Below, piece by piece: positions 10,878-23,048 of a stretch of 64,000 nucleotides of DNA. The stretch comes from Hyposmocoma kahamanoa (taxonomy: Eukaryota > Arthropoda > Insecta > Lepidoptera > Cosmopterigidae). The notes beneath the pieces are model-generated. The model saw only the letters and a program-made list of their open reading frames with translations, had not been told where the DNA came from and did no database searches. A program made the translations under genes and the position numbers. Within the stretch, counting starts at the first letter, position 1; each line of letters opens with the position of its first letter. The DNA is taken from assembly GCF_003589595.1 (NCBI RefSeq), contig NW_020653200.1, positions 5,051,800 to 5,115,799 on the forward strand. The letters are read 5' to 3'.

Positions 10878-12330
10878 ATGTCCGAGCCCCCCGATTCTGG
10901 TGGAGGCGATGCCGAGCCACGTGCTCGGTCATCTCCGCCATTGTTTACACAATCCCAAGTGGACATAATGGAGTTAGACAATCCGGTCCAAAATAGAAAA
11001 CGAGCCCCCGCAACCGAAGAAACATCCCTGCCCTCCAAAAAAACTAATACCGGGCAATCATCCCCTTCTATTCAATCTACATACAACAACCCAAAATTCT
11101 TGGACACGAAAATTAAGTACACGGACGATGATTCGGCCCCATTTATTGTTCACGTTAATAAAATTGTATCGGATCAAGCGTCTGGAACGCCATTGCGCCC
11201 CATTAAATTTGGACATTTTTTGTATAAAATTAATGTTAAAAATATTATTAAAGATGGTGTGAAACGTGTTGGTAGAAATAGAATTTCCATTGAATTTAAA
11301 TCTTCTAACGACGCTAATGCTTTCCTTGAACACCCTGCTCTTTCCCCAGCTAAATATGAGGCAATTATTCCCAGCTACAGTGTAACCAGAATGGGTATTG
11401 TCCGGCAAGTTCCTGTAGAATGGACTCTGGAAGAATTAGTAGAAGCACTGGAGATACCAACAGGTTATGGCTCTATTGTTAGGGCTCGCAGGCTAAACAG
11501 GAAAACTTACAACAGTAATGGCTCGCCTTCATGGATCCCCACCCAGACAGTGGTACTAACCTTCTCTGGACAAAGACTGCCCTCCCATGTTTATTGTTTC
11601 TTTACCTCACTCCCAGTAGAAACATACGTCCTTCCAACGATCCAATGCAACAAGTGCTGCAGGTTTGGACACATCCAGACTCAATGCAGATCAGAAGCTC
11701 GTTGTTTTATTTGCGCACAAGCCCATGAGGGCATATCTTGCACCAAGGAAATTCCAACTTGTCTGTACTGCTCTGGTTGCCATAAAGCAACAGATACCTT
11801 ATGCTCTGAACAAATAAGACAGAAACATATTAAACTAGCTATGTCCCAGGATAATGTTTCATACTCTGAAGCATCTGCCAGATTTGCCCAAGTCCGAAGA
11901 TCTTTTGCTGATACAGCAAGGGCGGACATTCGTGGTTAACTCTCCCTCTCCAACCCCTCACTATGCTTCCCCCTACCATCTTTCCCCGCAACTCAGTCCT
12001 CCGCAATCCATTCCTTACCGCAAAACAGTATATACTTCTAGACATCAACCCCTCCCTGCCTCTAGTCCAGGATTTAATCAGCAAGCTCATAGGGACATAG
12101 TTAAGCCTCCTAGGTCTCAACTCTCAAATGGTTGCGCATTGCCAAATACCCCCTCATTGCCGAATGATAATCTAATATGTTTACTTCTATCAACCATCAT
12201 CAATCTTTTGGGTCGTTTTAGTGACGTCCCCCTACCGAACAATGTCAAAGACCAACTGTCTCAGCTCCTTAATCTTACCTTTTCCAATGGCTCCCATACT
12301 CCAATGGAACTGCCGGAGCAGCAAGAATAA
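10878..12330 (+). pseudogene. I-type LINE ORF1 (Gag-like, CCHC knuckles), frameshifted
   Basis: A nucleic-acid-binding Gag-like protein. Frame one runs from ATG 10878 to a stop at 11937-11939 (353 residues) with an RRM-like middle and CCHC-type knuckles (CNKCCRFGHIQTQC, CFICAQAHEGISC, and CLYC...C). The last residues of this frame look out of register. A second frame open to 12330 carries a Pro/Ser-rich tail and overlaps the start of ORF2, so the original ORF1 probably changed frame near 11900-11920 by a one-base lesion. Confidence 0.8.
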
Positions 12331-15300
12331 AGAAAATGAAATATTATTTCTAATTAATAAATACTCTCCTGATGTTTTTGCCGTTCAGGAGATGCGGCGT
12401 AGGCCTGGCGACCGAGTTCGGTTTCCGGGTTACTCGTGTCTCCGGGACGACAGAACAGATGGACAAGGAGGTTCGGCCCTCCTTGTGTCGCGATCTATTC
12501 CTTTCTCTCAGATCCCCCTCCCGCCCCATAGTGAACATATCAATGCAGTATCTGTCAAATCCCTCGAAGTAACTTACCTCTCGGTTTACATACCCCACCC
12601 CAACCATGCATGCCTTGCTGAGTTTTCTGATATTCTCTCCCATCTGAGCCTCCCGCTTATAATTTTGGGTGATTTTAATATCCACCACACTTCCTGGGGC
12701 TCATACTTTAATGACCATTTATCTTCCTCTTTCTTGGACATCATTGACAGATATGATCTCTGCATCCTTAATGATGGCTCCTCTACGCGTAGAGTTTATC
12801 CATCTCAAAATATTAGAAGCGCTGTCGATCTGTCCCTATGCACCCCATCCATATCCTCCCGACTTATCTGGACAATCTTGCCAGTAACACATGGCAGTGA
12901 CCATTTCCCCATCATCATAGAGTCAACACAGCACCGTGTGGACCGTAGTAATGTGCACGGTATTCCACGCCCTCATTTAAAATTCAATTTGGCAAAGGCT
13001 GACTGGTCAAAATATAGTAGTATTTTAGAACAAAAAACCCAACATCTTCCTGTAGTCAATCCTGACAATGTCCTCTCAGTTTATATTGATTTTAGAAATT
13101 GCCTGCTCACATCAGCAGAAAAATCCTTCCCTACCAAAAATATATATAAGGGGTACCCTCCATCTCCACCTTGGTGGGATTCCGAATGCACTGTAGTCTG
13201 CAAAGAAAGAAAAACAGCGGAACTTATATATGCCCAGACAATGTCAGAATCCAATTTTATAATATACCGTGCAGCTGCAGCAAAAGCTACAAGAACACTA
13301 AGTTCTAAAAAAAAATTTGGCTGGCACAGATTTTGTGCAACTCTCTCACCAAGGTCCCCCCCTTCATTAGTTTGGAGGAATATCAAAAGATTTAGGGGTG
13401 CTATGTCTTGCACCAGCAACATTAGTTCCAATGACACCGCAGAGTGGCTTGATCAATTTCAAAATAAACTGGCTCCTCCTTCAGTTCCTACAGACATTGC
13501 AATCCGTTCGGGTGTACCCCCATCATTTTCCCCACACACAGTTTTTGATGATCCATTCTCTCGAGAGGAACTCGAAGCAGCTCTGGGAGGCCTCATTGAT
13601 TCTGCCCCTGGGGTGGATGGGATTCCATACTCTTTTATTATTAACAGCGGTAATGCAAATAAAGAGTTGTTCCTTAGTATCCTCAATTGCATATTTGTAA
13701 CAGGGCTCCCTCCAGAAGAATGGAAAACACAAATTGTTATACCCATATTAAAACCTGGTAAACAAAGTAATGACCCTAATGGATATAGACCCATAGCCCT
13801 TTCCTGCACAATGTCCAAAGTCCTAGAACATCTTATCAAAAATCGCCTTGAGTGGATTGTGGAGAGCAAGGGTATACTGGCCAAAAGCCAATTCGGTTTC
13901 CGGAAAGGCGTTAGTACAATGGACAGTCTAAGCATGTTCCTGACTGACATCTGGATTGGTTTATCTAAACGGGAGCATATAATTGGAGTATTTTTAGATA
14001 TATCATCAGCGTATGATAATGTTTTGCTTCCGCTACTCAGGCAGAAACTGCTCAATCTGAGTATTCCCGTGAGGCTTGTTAATATAATTTTTAATCTCCT
14101 CTTTGCCCGTTCAATCCAAGTGAGTGTTAACAACTTACTTTTACCACAAAGGACCGTTTGGAGAGGCTCCCACAGGGGTCAGTTTTAAGCCCATTACTTT
14201 ACAGCATCTACACATATGACCTTGAGCTGTCGCTCAATCCATTTTGCAACGTTCTCCAGTATGCCGATGATTTGGCCTTATACATTTCAGATAGCAATAC
14301 CGAAACTGCCTCTGCCCGCCTTAATTCTGCTCTGGACTACCTCTATGGTTGGCTATCCGACCACGGCCTTTCGTTGTCGGTCGAGAAAAGTAACATGGTC
14401 ATCTTTTCCCGTGCGAGAAATACTCCGAATACTATTATTAAATATGATAATCAGCCCATTCCTTTGAAAACTCAAGCCAAATTCCTTGGAGTTATATTTG
14501 ATTCAAAAATGACAGGTGTTCAACACATTTCACATATTCTTAAAAAATGCGAGAAAAATATTAATATTCTCCGTTCACTGTCTGGAGCATGGTGGGGAGC
14601 ACACCCACAGTGCCAGAAACTACTGTACAATGCTTTAATTCGATCTCACCTAGACTACGGAGCTTTTCTACTGGAACCATGTAACAAATCCTCTTTAAGT
14701 GCCCTAGACAAAATACAATATAAGTCTCTCCGAATTGTAGTAGGAGCTATGAAATCTTCTCCCACTAACGCCCTACAGGTGGAATGCTCGGACCCCCCTT
14801 TATCCATTAGAAGGCAATATTTGGCAGACAGATTCCTTTTCAAAGTTATCCAAAATTCATCCCATCCGCTTATCGATAAACTTCATCAATTATCAGAATT
14901 TATATCATACGATAAATTCTGGACACATAAAACGACTCCATCCTTGTTCCGAAGCTTCCTTAAATTTCTGCGACTTCCTTCTCCAGTGCACCAATGTGTC
15001 CTAAACCCTCTATTTGACAATCCTTATCACTCACTAGTATATCAACCTGATATCTCTCTTGACGTAGGCATCAGTAAAAAATCCACTGATGCTGAGGTTC
15101 GGTTACAGGACTACATCAGTAAAAAATGGAACAACTGGCTTGTTATGTACACAGATGCCTCAAAGCTATCTGATCAAGAGTGTGTTGGTGCTGCTGTTTG
15201 GATTCCCAAATATAAAATAATTCTAAAATTTAAATGCCCACCGGTCTCTTCAGTCTTTTCGGGTGAAGCCATTGCTATCCTTGAGGCTCTCCTATATACA

Positions 15301-16005
15301 GAGTCGCATAATGTTGATAAAACTGTCATTTTATCAAATTCTAAAAGTTGTCTCCAGTCTATTTTGTCCAACGCCTTCCGTAATAAATCCAACTTCCCTT
15401 GTATCCTGAAAATTAGAGACGTGTTATACAGGTGCCACCTTCAAGGAATTAGAGTTTCCTTGGCCTGGATCCCAGGCCATTCAGGAATAGTAGGTAACGA
15501 AGCCGTTGACCTGATGGCCAAAGATGCCACTAATAATAGTTGCCTCACTCACCCTCAAGTATTTTGTCATGACTTATTCTCATTAGCAACCCAAAAGATG
15601 ATGTCATCATGGCTCGCCGAATGGAAAGAGTCTAGTAAGGTGAAAGGAAAATATTACGCCGACATTCAAAATTTTATTCCTAAGAAGCCTTGGTTCTTCG
15701 AATACAATGAAGCATCTAAATTTTGCACCTCCACTTTATGTCGACTAAGGCTGGGCCACTCAAGTACTCCTGTACATTTAGCCAAAATTAGGATTAGGGA
15801 CAACTCACTTTGTGAATGCGGGCTTGATGATGGTTCTACAGACCACATCTTTTTCAATTGTCCCAAATATTCTGTTTCACTGTATGATATCCTTCCCCCA
15901 TACATTCCCAAACCCACAAATTTTAAAACACTCCTTAATTATGTTAACTCCCCTTTTATTGTTATCCTATGTAATTATATAACTAGCAATAACATAAAAT
16001 TATAA
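12221..16005 (+). pseudogene. I-type LINE ORF2: endonuclease, RT and RNase H, one frameshift
   Basis: The translated endonuclease starts around ILQWNCRSSKNKENE (about 12300), followed by QEMRRRPG, GDFNIHHTSWG and THGSDHFPI. The reverse transcriptase has APGVDGIPY, NGYRPIALS, DISSAYDNV and, after the break, LPQGSVLSPLLY and LQYADDLALY (about 14262). RNase H follows with YTDASK, SGEAIAILEAL and WIPGHSGIVGNEAVDL, then a Cys-rich tail (CECGLDDGSTDHIFFNC). The frame breaks at about 14165: one base is missing inside the conserved GLPQGS motif, so the first frame ends at 14188 and the second runs from 14158 to 16005. Confidence 0.9.
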
Positions 16006-16264
16006 TGTGTTTGTTCTATCTAACATACTAACACTTGTGTTTATATATTGTGTCCGTCCTTTCAGGTAAATCAACAGCTCCGCAGCATCAAAATTTAATT
16101 TCTATGTATTAAAACTTGCATTTCTCACATTGTCCTCCCACAAGACTCGTTGTACCGTAGTAACACAGCTGCAGTAGCCCTTACATTCTGCTAAGCGGAA
16201 AACTCGACACTGGCGAAATCTTAAAAAGAAGGAACCGCCATTGAGCAAAACGAAGAAGAAGAAG

Positions 16265-16277
16265 AATACTCTTTTTC
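16265..16277. repeat. Target-site duplication, right copy, of the I-type LINE
   Basis: Exact copy of 10683-10695. Collapsing the two copies rejoins the transposase frame on the minus strand. Confidence 0.9.
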
Positions 16278-17600
16278 AATTTTAATAACATGTTGGCATG
16301 AATTTTTCCAATCTTCGGCAGTAATCGCTTGGAATGCTTGTTCAGCTGTCATCTGTCGGAATAAAAATATTATTGATTATGAGTTCAACTTAATAACATT
16401 AAGAAAAACGAATTATGAACTAGATCCCTACCTTTATGTCAATGGACCCTACATTGAAAGAGGCAATTTTATGTTTTGCAATTCCCCATATCAATTCAAT
16501 AGGATTGAGGTCACAATGATATGGAGGCAGCCGTACCACAGTGTGACCATGATCCCCCAATATTTGGTCAATTTCATAAAGGGCCTCTGGTTTGTCGCGT
16601 TTTACAAGCATTAACAATTCAGGTTTAAGCATCATTTCATCAAATTGTATATTGTTTTGTAGCAACCACAGCTTTACATCAGCAACTTGTGTTGCACTGG
16701 TTGGGGCCTTATTGATGACTACCGAATGGTAAGGAGCATTGTCCATAACAATAATGGAAGGCTCTGTCAAATTGGGAATTAATTTCTCGGTAACCCACTT
16801 AGTGAAATTTGCTCTATTCATTTCAGAATGGTAATCTAGGGTAATCTTCATTCTTGTTTGTGCCACTGAAAATTAATAGTGCATTTGAAACAAACCCCTT
16901 TTCACTCCCAGCATGCACAATAATATATCTTTTGCCTTTAGATATATTGTGTCGCACTCCACTAACTTCAATTGATTGCCAACATTTTTTAAGCTTGTAA
17001 GATGAGTGTACGCAGCTTTCATCCAAAAAAATAATTTGTTTTTGGAGTTCGTTTTGGAGGCAAATTTCTATTATGCATTATAATTTTTAAATATTGTTCC
17101 CTCTTTGCTGCTATATTAGGCTTCTCCATTAGTGCCGATCTGTCTGTTTTACATTTTTTGTAAGAGAAACCCAGAGAATGTAATATCTTTCTTAGATGTT
17201 CACGGCTTCTATTAAATCCCAAATCTTCTTTAACTACAGGTAATACATTTCGTAGTGTAGGCACCTGAGAAAAAATAAAAAGTTTTTATTTATTACATAA
17301 TACTGTTTTTTTATTGAAGAAAGTGGCATTAATATAAAATATAATACATGCCTGTTTTTTACCTTGTAGAAGAAATGAACCTTTTGTCTGATTGCGCAGA
17401 GGTCAAAATCATCGAGATCTTTCTTTGGTCGACCTTTCCTATGTTTACCAGGTGTAGAAAACACGCCATTATTTTTTTCACCTTCAACAATTTTTCTTAT
17501 GGTATTGACAGATTTACCTAAATTAAATACCAAACATACACAAATATACAAAAACACCAATTTATTTGAATTTTAAGTCTTGAAAGAATCAAAAATATTA

Positions 17601-20250
17601 AGTCAACTTTGTTGACTGTTGACCTCTCTCTTTGTTCCCCATCTCTCTCTTCGCTTATCTCTTTGAAAGTTCTCACTTCCACATATGGTAGTGATCATTT
17701 CCCTATCGTCCTGTCTATCCCTAGTAGAGTCATTCCATCGAGTAACCCAACCCCTTTATTAAAATACAAAATTTCAGGAGCTGACTGGCCTTCATATTCT
17801 TCCTCTCTAGAGACAGCTCTAAAGACCTCACCGATTTTCCCATTAAATACCGACCCGCTTTCCTCCTATAACATTTTTGTGGACTGTGTTACTGCTTCTG
17901 CTGACCGGCATATCCCCATAAAGAAGCCTGCTAGAGGATTCAAAGTCTCAACACCGTGGTGGAATTCAGAGAGCACGGAGGCTGTTGTAGAGCGACGACA
18001 GGCAGAGCGGAACTACAACTCCTCTATGACTCAAGCAAATTTTATGGCTTATCAAAAATCATCAGCCAACTTTAAAAAACTTACCCAAAAAAAGCAAAAG
18101 AATAACTGGATAGGTTTTTCCGAATGTCTGTCCTCAAAGGCTCCTCCTTCTCTCGTCTGGAGACAGATAAGGCGATTTAGAGGTTCATGTAATGCAGTCG
18201 ATATACCAGCCAATGATCTTATACCATGGCTAGAGGTCTTTTCGGACAGGCTCTCTCCCTCCTCAGTTCCTGATTTTGACTCCATTCCTTCTCCCTCATC
18301 CTACCTCCCTTCTCAATCTACTATGGATCATCCTTTCTCCATAATCGAACTATATTTTGTACTGAACGGACTTACTGACTCATCCCCTGGTATCGACGGT
18401 ACTCCTTCATCACCAACTCCTCTCCTTTATCAAAACAAGTTTTCCTTAATATCCTAAATTACTTTTTTGATTATGGTTCAGTCCCAGCCCAATGGAAAAC
18501 ACAAATAATTATTCCTATACTTAAACCTGGCGAGGATCCTTCAGAACCTAGCAGTCACAGACCCATTGCTCTCTCCCCCACCCCTGCCAAGATTATGGAA
18601 CATCTGATAAAACAAAGGCTCCAATGGCTAGTTGAGAACAGGGACATCCTAGCTAAAACACAGTTTGGTTTTAGGAAGGGCTTCAGCACGATGGACAATC
18701 TCAGTTTGCTAACGACTGAAATCCACACTGCTATCAAGGAAAACAAATTCCTGGTTGAGATGTTTCTCGATAGCGCCTCAGCATATGACAACGTCTTGCT
18801 TTCGGTACTCAGGAGAAAACTCACCCAGCTGAGTATTCCTAAAAAGCTCGTGCGTTTTATTTCCAACCTTTTAATGGAGCGTCGTGTGGTAGTAAAATCT
18901 TCCCTAAATTTCCTGTCCACGAAAACCGTTTGGAAAGGTCTCCCCCAAGGATCTGTATTAAGCCCATAGCTCTATAGTATCTATACTTACGACCGGAGTC
19001 ATGGAGTCAATTCATTTAGCGACGTTCTCCAATATGCTGATGACCTGGCTCTATACATTAAAGTAAGTACTATAGAAGAGGCAGAAAGTATATTGAACTC
19101 GGCTCTGTCATACCTAAATGACTGGTTATTTGAGCATGGCCTATCTCTCTCCCCTTCGAAAAGTTGTGCATAGTCTTCTCCAGAAAAAGAACTGTCCCTA
19201 CGATTGAAATACGCATAGGTCAAGAAATCGTTCCACAATTAAATTCAACCAAATTTTTAGGTATCAAGCTAGACTCCAGAATGTCATTTCGATCATGTAG
19301 CATCTGAATGTGAAAAAAAAATTACCATTCTGCGGTCCCTTTCAGGAGTGTGATGGGGCTCTCATCCATACTCCCAAAAACTTTTATATAATGCTATAGT
19401 TCGCAGCCATATGGATTATGGATCTTTTCTCTTTAATCTAGCTAATAAATCTGGACAAAATAAAATTTCAAAAATTCAAGCCAAATCTCTGCGAATTATT
19501 CTAGGATCCACGAAATCCTCGCCCATCAATGCTATGCAAGTTGAGTGCGGGGAGTCTCCTCTGAATATTCGCAGTTTCTTTCGGACAGATTTCTTTTTAA
19601 ACTGCTTCAAAATTCAAACCACCTCGTTCTTCCTAAATTAAATCTTCTCTTAGACTTATTCGATTCTCGGAACATGGACAGTAAACCCTGCCTTCTTTAG
19701 AGCTTTATTAAATTCACCCAACTCCCTCCCTCACTCAATCAGTTTCCTCGCAATCCTCTTACTGTATTTCCTATGAAGCTCTTGTTTTTCAGCCCAACAT
19801 TCTCCTTCACTTTGATATAGAGAAGGACTCCGTTGACCCTCGAGGGATTTTCATCCATAGGATCTCTTCCAACTATTCCGGATGGCGCTGCATATTTACT
19901 GATGCTTCATAACTTTCAGCAGTAAGTTCCGAAGGAGCAGCAGTATGGATCCCTTCTTCTAAGATAGGTTTAAGCTTCAGATGCTCATCCTACTCTTCTG
20001 TATTTACTGGTGAAGCAATCGCCTTACTGGAAGCAATTCTCTATGTCGAGTCTCATAAACTCAATAATTCCATCATCTTTACTGATTCCAAAAGTTGCCT
20101 TCAATCCATCCTGTCAAACTCTTTCCAATCTCCCTCCGGTTCCCTATTATACTTAAAATTAAACAAGTCCTGTTTGAGTGTTACAAGCAAGGTGTAAACG
20201 TGGTGCTAGCGTGGATACCTGGACATGTTGGAATCCCAGGCAATGAGACG
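17601..20250 (+). pseudogene. Decayed second I-type LINE ORF2, 5'-truncated
   Basis: Related to, but clearly diverged from, the copy at 10696-16264. It enters in the endonuclease at VDLSLCSPSL and THGSDHFPI-like sequence (YGSDHFPIV), then shows WRQIRRFRG, SSPGIDGTPSS, FGFRKGFSTMD, SASAYDNV, GLPQGSVLSP and an RNase H part with WIPGHVGIPGNET. Frame changes near 18430 and 18560, stops at 18967 and further breaks between 19150 and 20100 show long decay. It is interrupted at 20250 inside RNase H by the Transib element and resumes briefly at 23882. Confidence 0.88.
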
Positions 20251-20325
20251 CACGGTGGGCTGAAAATCGGATTTCATAGACTTAGGGATTTCAATTTGCA
20301 AGTGTCAGTTTTTTTGCCGAATATT

Positions 20326-20351
20326 CATTGACTTACAATTGTAAGTCAATG
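20326..20351. mobile_element. 26-bp palindrome: two 13-bp MITE ends joined, with 8-bp TSD
   Basis: Perfect palindrome made of CATTGACTTACAA and its complement, flanked by exact 8-bp repeats cgaatatt (20318-20325 and 20352-20359). The opposite Transib inverted repeat lacks both the palindrome and the duplication, so this is an insertion. The 13-base end is identical to the ends of the 228-bp and 281-bp elements at 48174 and 61392. Confidence 0.88.
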
Positions 20352-20989
20352 CGAATATTGCTTCTTTTAGTTATTACTATGTACAAATATGACACCCGAG
20401 TTGATTATGTTCAAAAACGAAGGAGTATAATTAAAAAGTATAATTGAATTCTTTTTCGAAAAATTTGTATGAAACTTGTATGAAAAATCGAATTATCTTT
20501 TAAACGGCAAGGAAAACCGTAATATCCTTACAGGTGGTTATAGTGCTAATTATTTATAATTTTTTGGCATACTCCAGATAACGGTCATAAATGCCGTTTT
20601 TTTTTTAAAATCATCAAAATATTTTTATTCAATTTTACATGTGAAATGAAATGATTTAGTCTTTGAGTTGAGGAACACAAACTTTTTACAACACGTAACA
20701 TAAAATACTATATCACCAAGAAGATCACCCCTATATTCCCGAAGAGTAGGCAGAGGTTTATAGTACACCCACATTTACACAAATATTATTTAGTTTTCTA
20801 ATAAATCTAAAAACAAGGGATTAAGTAATTACAACTACCTATTTAATTGTTAAAATATTCTTATTTATATACATTCTTAAGTTACACACTAAAAGGAACT
20901 GTTGTGTGTGAACCTATCGGTTCCATAAACTTACAAAAATAGCAAGAAATCATAATATGTAATTAAATTTACAAATTCTCCTTATCGCT

Positions 20990-23048
20990 CTAGTTGTCGG
21001 GCTCTAATTCTGAGTCAGAATTCAGATTGGAGATATTTAAAAACTCGAACTCAGTCTGCTGAAACTGAATTAGATCAAGAGTTTCAGCAAAAAAGCTCTG
21101 CTTTCTCTTGGCATCTAATTTAGGCCTTTGTGCACTTAGAACAGGATCCGAAGACACAAGAAGCATATTCAGGATGTCTTGATTTGAATCTTGCCAGCTT
21201 CTTTTTCGTGATTGATGTTCCCGGAACCTCCTGAAATCTTTATTTTGAGACTCTGAGGCTTCTTCCGAAAGAGTCCCAATGACGTTTTTCTCTATTATGT
21301 CAGCCCCGTAAATTAATAATTAATGCACAGTTGCCGACATGTAATACCAGTCGTATAATTCCACGTATTTTTCTGCTATTTTGCGGGCAAAATCTTTGAA
21401 TTTGACAACGTCAATCTTTTCTCCAGATGTGATTGCCTGCAAAATAACAGCAAATCTCTTGATAAGTTCTTCATCCAACCCGGTAATAGTTGCAGTTTTT
21501 TTGGGAAAATCGAAAAACTTTGCTGTATTCCCATCATTCGTAGTTCCTGAACCTTGTTTCACTATATCAATCAACATATTGAGCTCATCTTTGAATTTAT
21601 TTTGAATCAGTTTCTTTCTTGTCTGCAACATTTCTTTGTGCTCATTACTTCTCGCAGCCCACTGTTTGAAGTCAAGTCTGTACGCAATGTGTAACAGACA
21701 TTCCATGCAATTTATTCGGGCATGTAGGGATGACAAGCCAAACTCATATATATAAGAACACACGGTCGTTGATGTTACAGCATCTAAAACCGCTTAGATA
21801 TTTCTGTTGGTTTCAATAAACACAGGTAGCACGATGCATTTGATCTGGCTTCAGAAAGATAAGTGCAGACTTTATCGTCGATCATTGTCATCATTAGTTG
21901 ATGAGTCGCATTGTTACTACTAATGCATTCTGTGGGGATAAGGGCCTTAATTTTATCATCCATTTTTTCATCACTCTTTTACAAAAGTAAACTGAACTGG
22001 ACGACAATACAAAGCCGAGCAAGGTTTTGGGTTCGTCCATAAAGTATTATCTCCATCTGTCAGTTTTAATGGCACTAATGTGGTCATGAAAATGCTTGAA
22101 TCATCTTGCTCGCCTTCCATTTTCTGTTTGTATCGGCTTTGGAAGCACCATCAAATCCCCACTTAAATATTAGCTTTAGCTGTTTATTTTGCACATCATC
22201 AGAAAGACTTTGAAGGATCCTAGTCACCGTGATGTCAAGTAAAGCTTGAAGGGTAATCCTGGCCGATGAATCTGTAACTGATACTGATTGCTTCGGAGGA
22301 TAGCAATCAAGCTTGGTTTGTTGCATTTTATAGTAGGATGGATAAATACCCTCAGCACCTTCCCGAATGGCAGCCCCTCGCAACGTAATATATATTGCCA
22401 CTTTGACAGTTTTAGTGAAAGAAGCAATCCAAGCGCTTTCTCTGGTGTAAATATGACTGTTTTCAATGGTTTCTTAAGCGTTTTATGAATTGTGACGGCT
22501 GCTTCTGGATTTTTCATCATATACTCGATTACAGATGCGATATCATCATGCCCTTCTTCTGTCAAACGTGCTGCAGCTGCATATGCTAATTCACTGGAAT
22601 TTTCGCCTGCATGATCATCAGATCTTCTCTTTTTTTGTTTGCTTCCCAGATCTTCGAATGGTTTTCGGGACCTTTTCGTCATTGTTCCAACACACGATGA
22701 AGTAGACGGTTCTTGAGAGACTGAGTGTGTGTCTGGTAACTCATCAGCAGTTGGTTCTTGATGAAGTAAACTTTGCACACAACTTGGCCAATCAATATTT
22801 GCTTGCAGCCAATTCCCGTATAGTCTTCTGAAATTATCAATGTATCGATTGGATTTCTTCCACCTCTGTAAAGCAACTCGCGTGAATCTCCGACAAAGCT
22901 CTTTCAGAGTTACTGGATCTTCATCAGAAAGGCAATCGCCTATGCGGGATACAATAGCACCAAACAATACTTCATGATTAAATGAAGTACTCTCACTGTT
23001 TAGAAGAACGAACAAGTCTAAATTGGTGATTAAACTTTCCATTTTCAA
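20990..23048 (-). pseudogene. Transib transposase (RAG1-core-like), broken
   Basis: The family cuts at CAC-heptamer ends with a DDE core homologous to RAG1. Reading down from ATG 23048: an N-terminal part with RRFTRVALQRWKKSNRYID, a nuclear-type basic patch (KQKKRRSDD), then SKWQY. After a frameshift near 22390 comes the conserved block with YPSYYKMQQTKLDCYPP, LQALLDITVTRIL and IFKWGFDGAS, which holds the first catalytic Asp. After another shift near 22085 comes LWTNPKP...YCRPVQF. The region 21763-21320 follows, and the C-terminus reads GTLSEEASESQNKDFRRFRE and MLLVSSDP, a Transib hallmark. Stops at about 22000-21780 and 21320 also break it. Confidence 0.88.

Larger units (their letters stand above)
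10696..16264 (+). mobile_element. Full-length I/Nimb-type non-LTR retrotransposon
   Basis: A 5.57-kb insertion bounded by 13-bp direct repeats, with ORF1 (zinc knuckles), ORF2 (endonuclease, reverse transcriptase, RNase H) and a 3' end of gaa repeats (16249-16264). ORF1 CCHC knuckles together with a C-terminal RNase H are typical of the I superfamily. One frameshift in each ORF suggests a recently dead copy, or sequencing errors. Confidence 0.88.
10492..17518 (-). pseudogene. Tc1/mariner-like transposase with DD~81E spacing, split by a LINE
   Basis: A DDE_3-type cut-and-paste transposase. From 17518 downward: an exon with GKSVNTIRKIV and GRPKKDLDDF (basic, helix-turn-helix region); intron 17265-17362; an exon with the catalytic acids in LDES, IVMDNAPYHS and DLNPIELIWG; intron 16353-16431; then MTAEQAF... 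to 16278. The frame stops at the LINE insertion and resumes at 10695 as an acidic Ser-rich tail ending at TGA 10492-10494. The second Asp and the Glu are separated by 81 residues, far more than the usual 30-41. Defects: a 10-base duplication near 16825-16840 that shifts frame, and a missing N-terminus beyond 17518. Confidence 0.82.

Noticed and set aside
11531..11728. Overlapping frames within the LINE ORFs (also 12372-12572, 12669-12887, 13398-13700 and minus-strand ones)
   Set aside because: They are out-of-frame shadows of ORF1 and ORF2, which carry the recognisable motifs.
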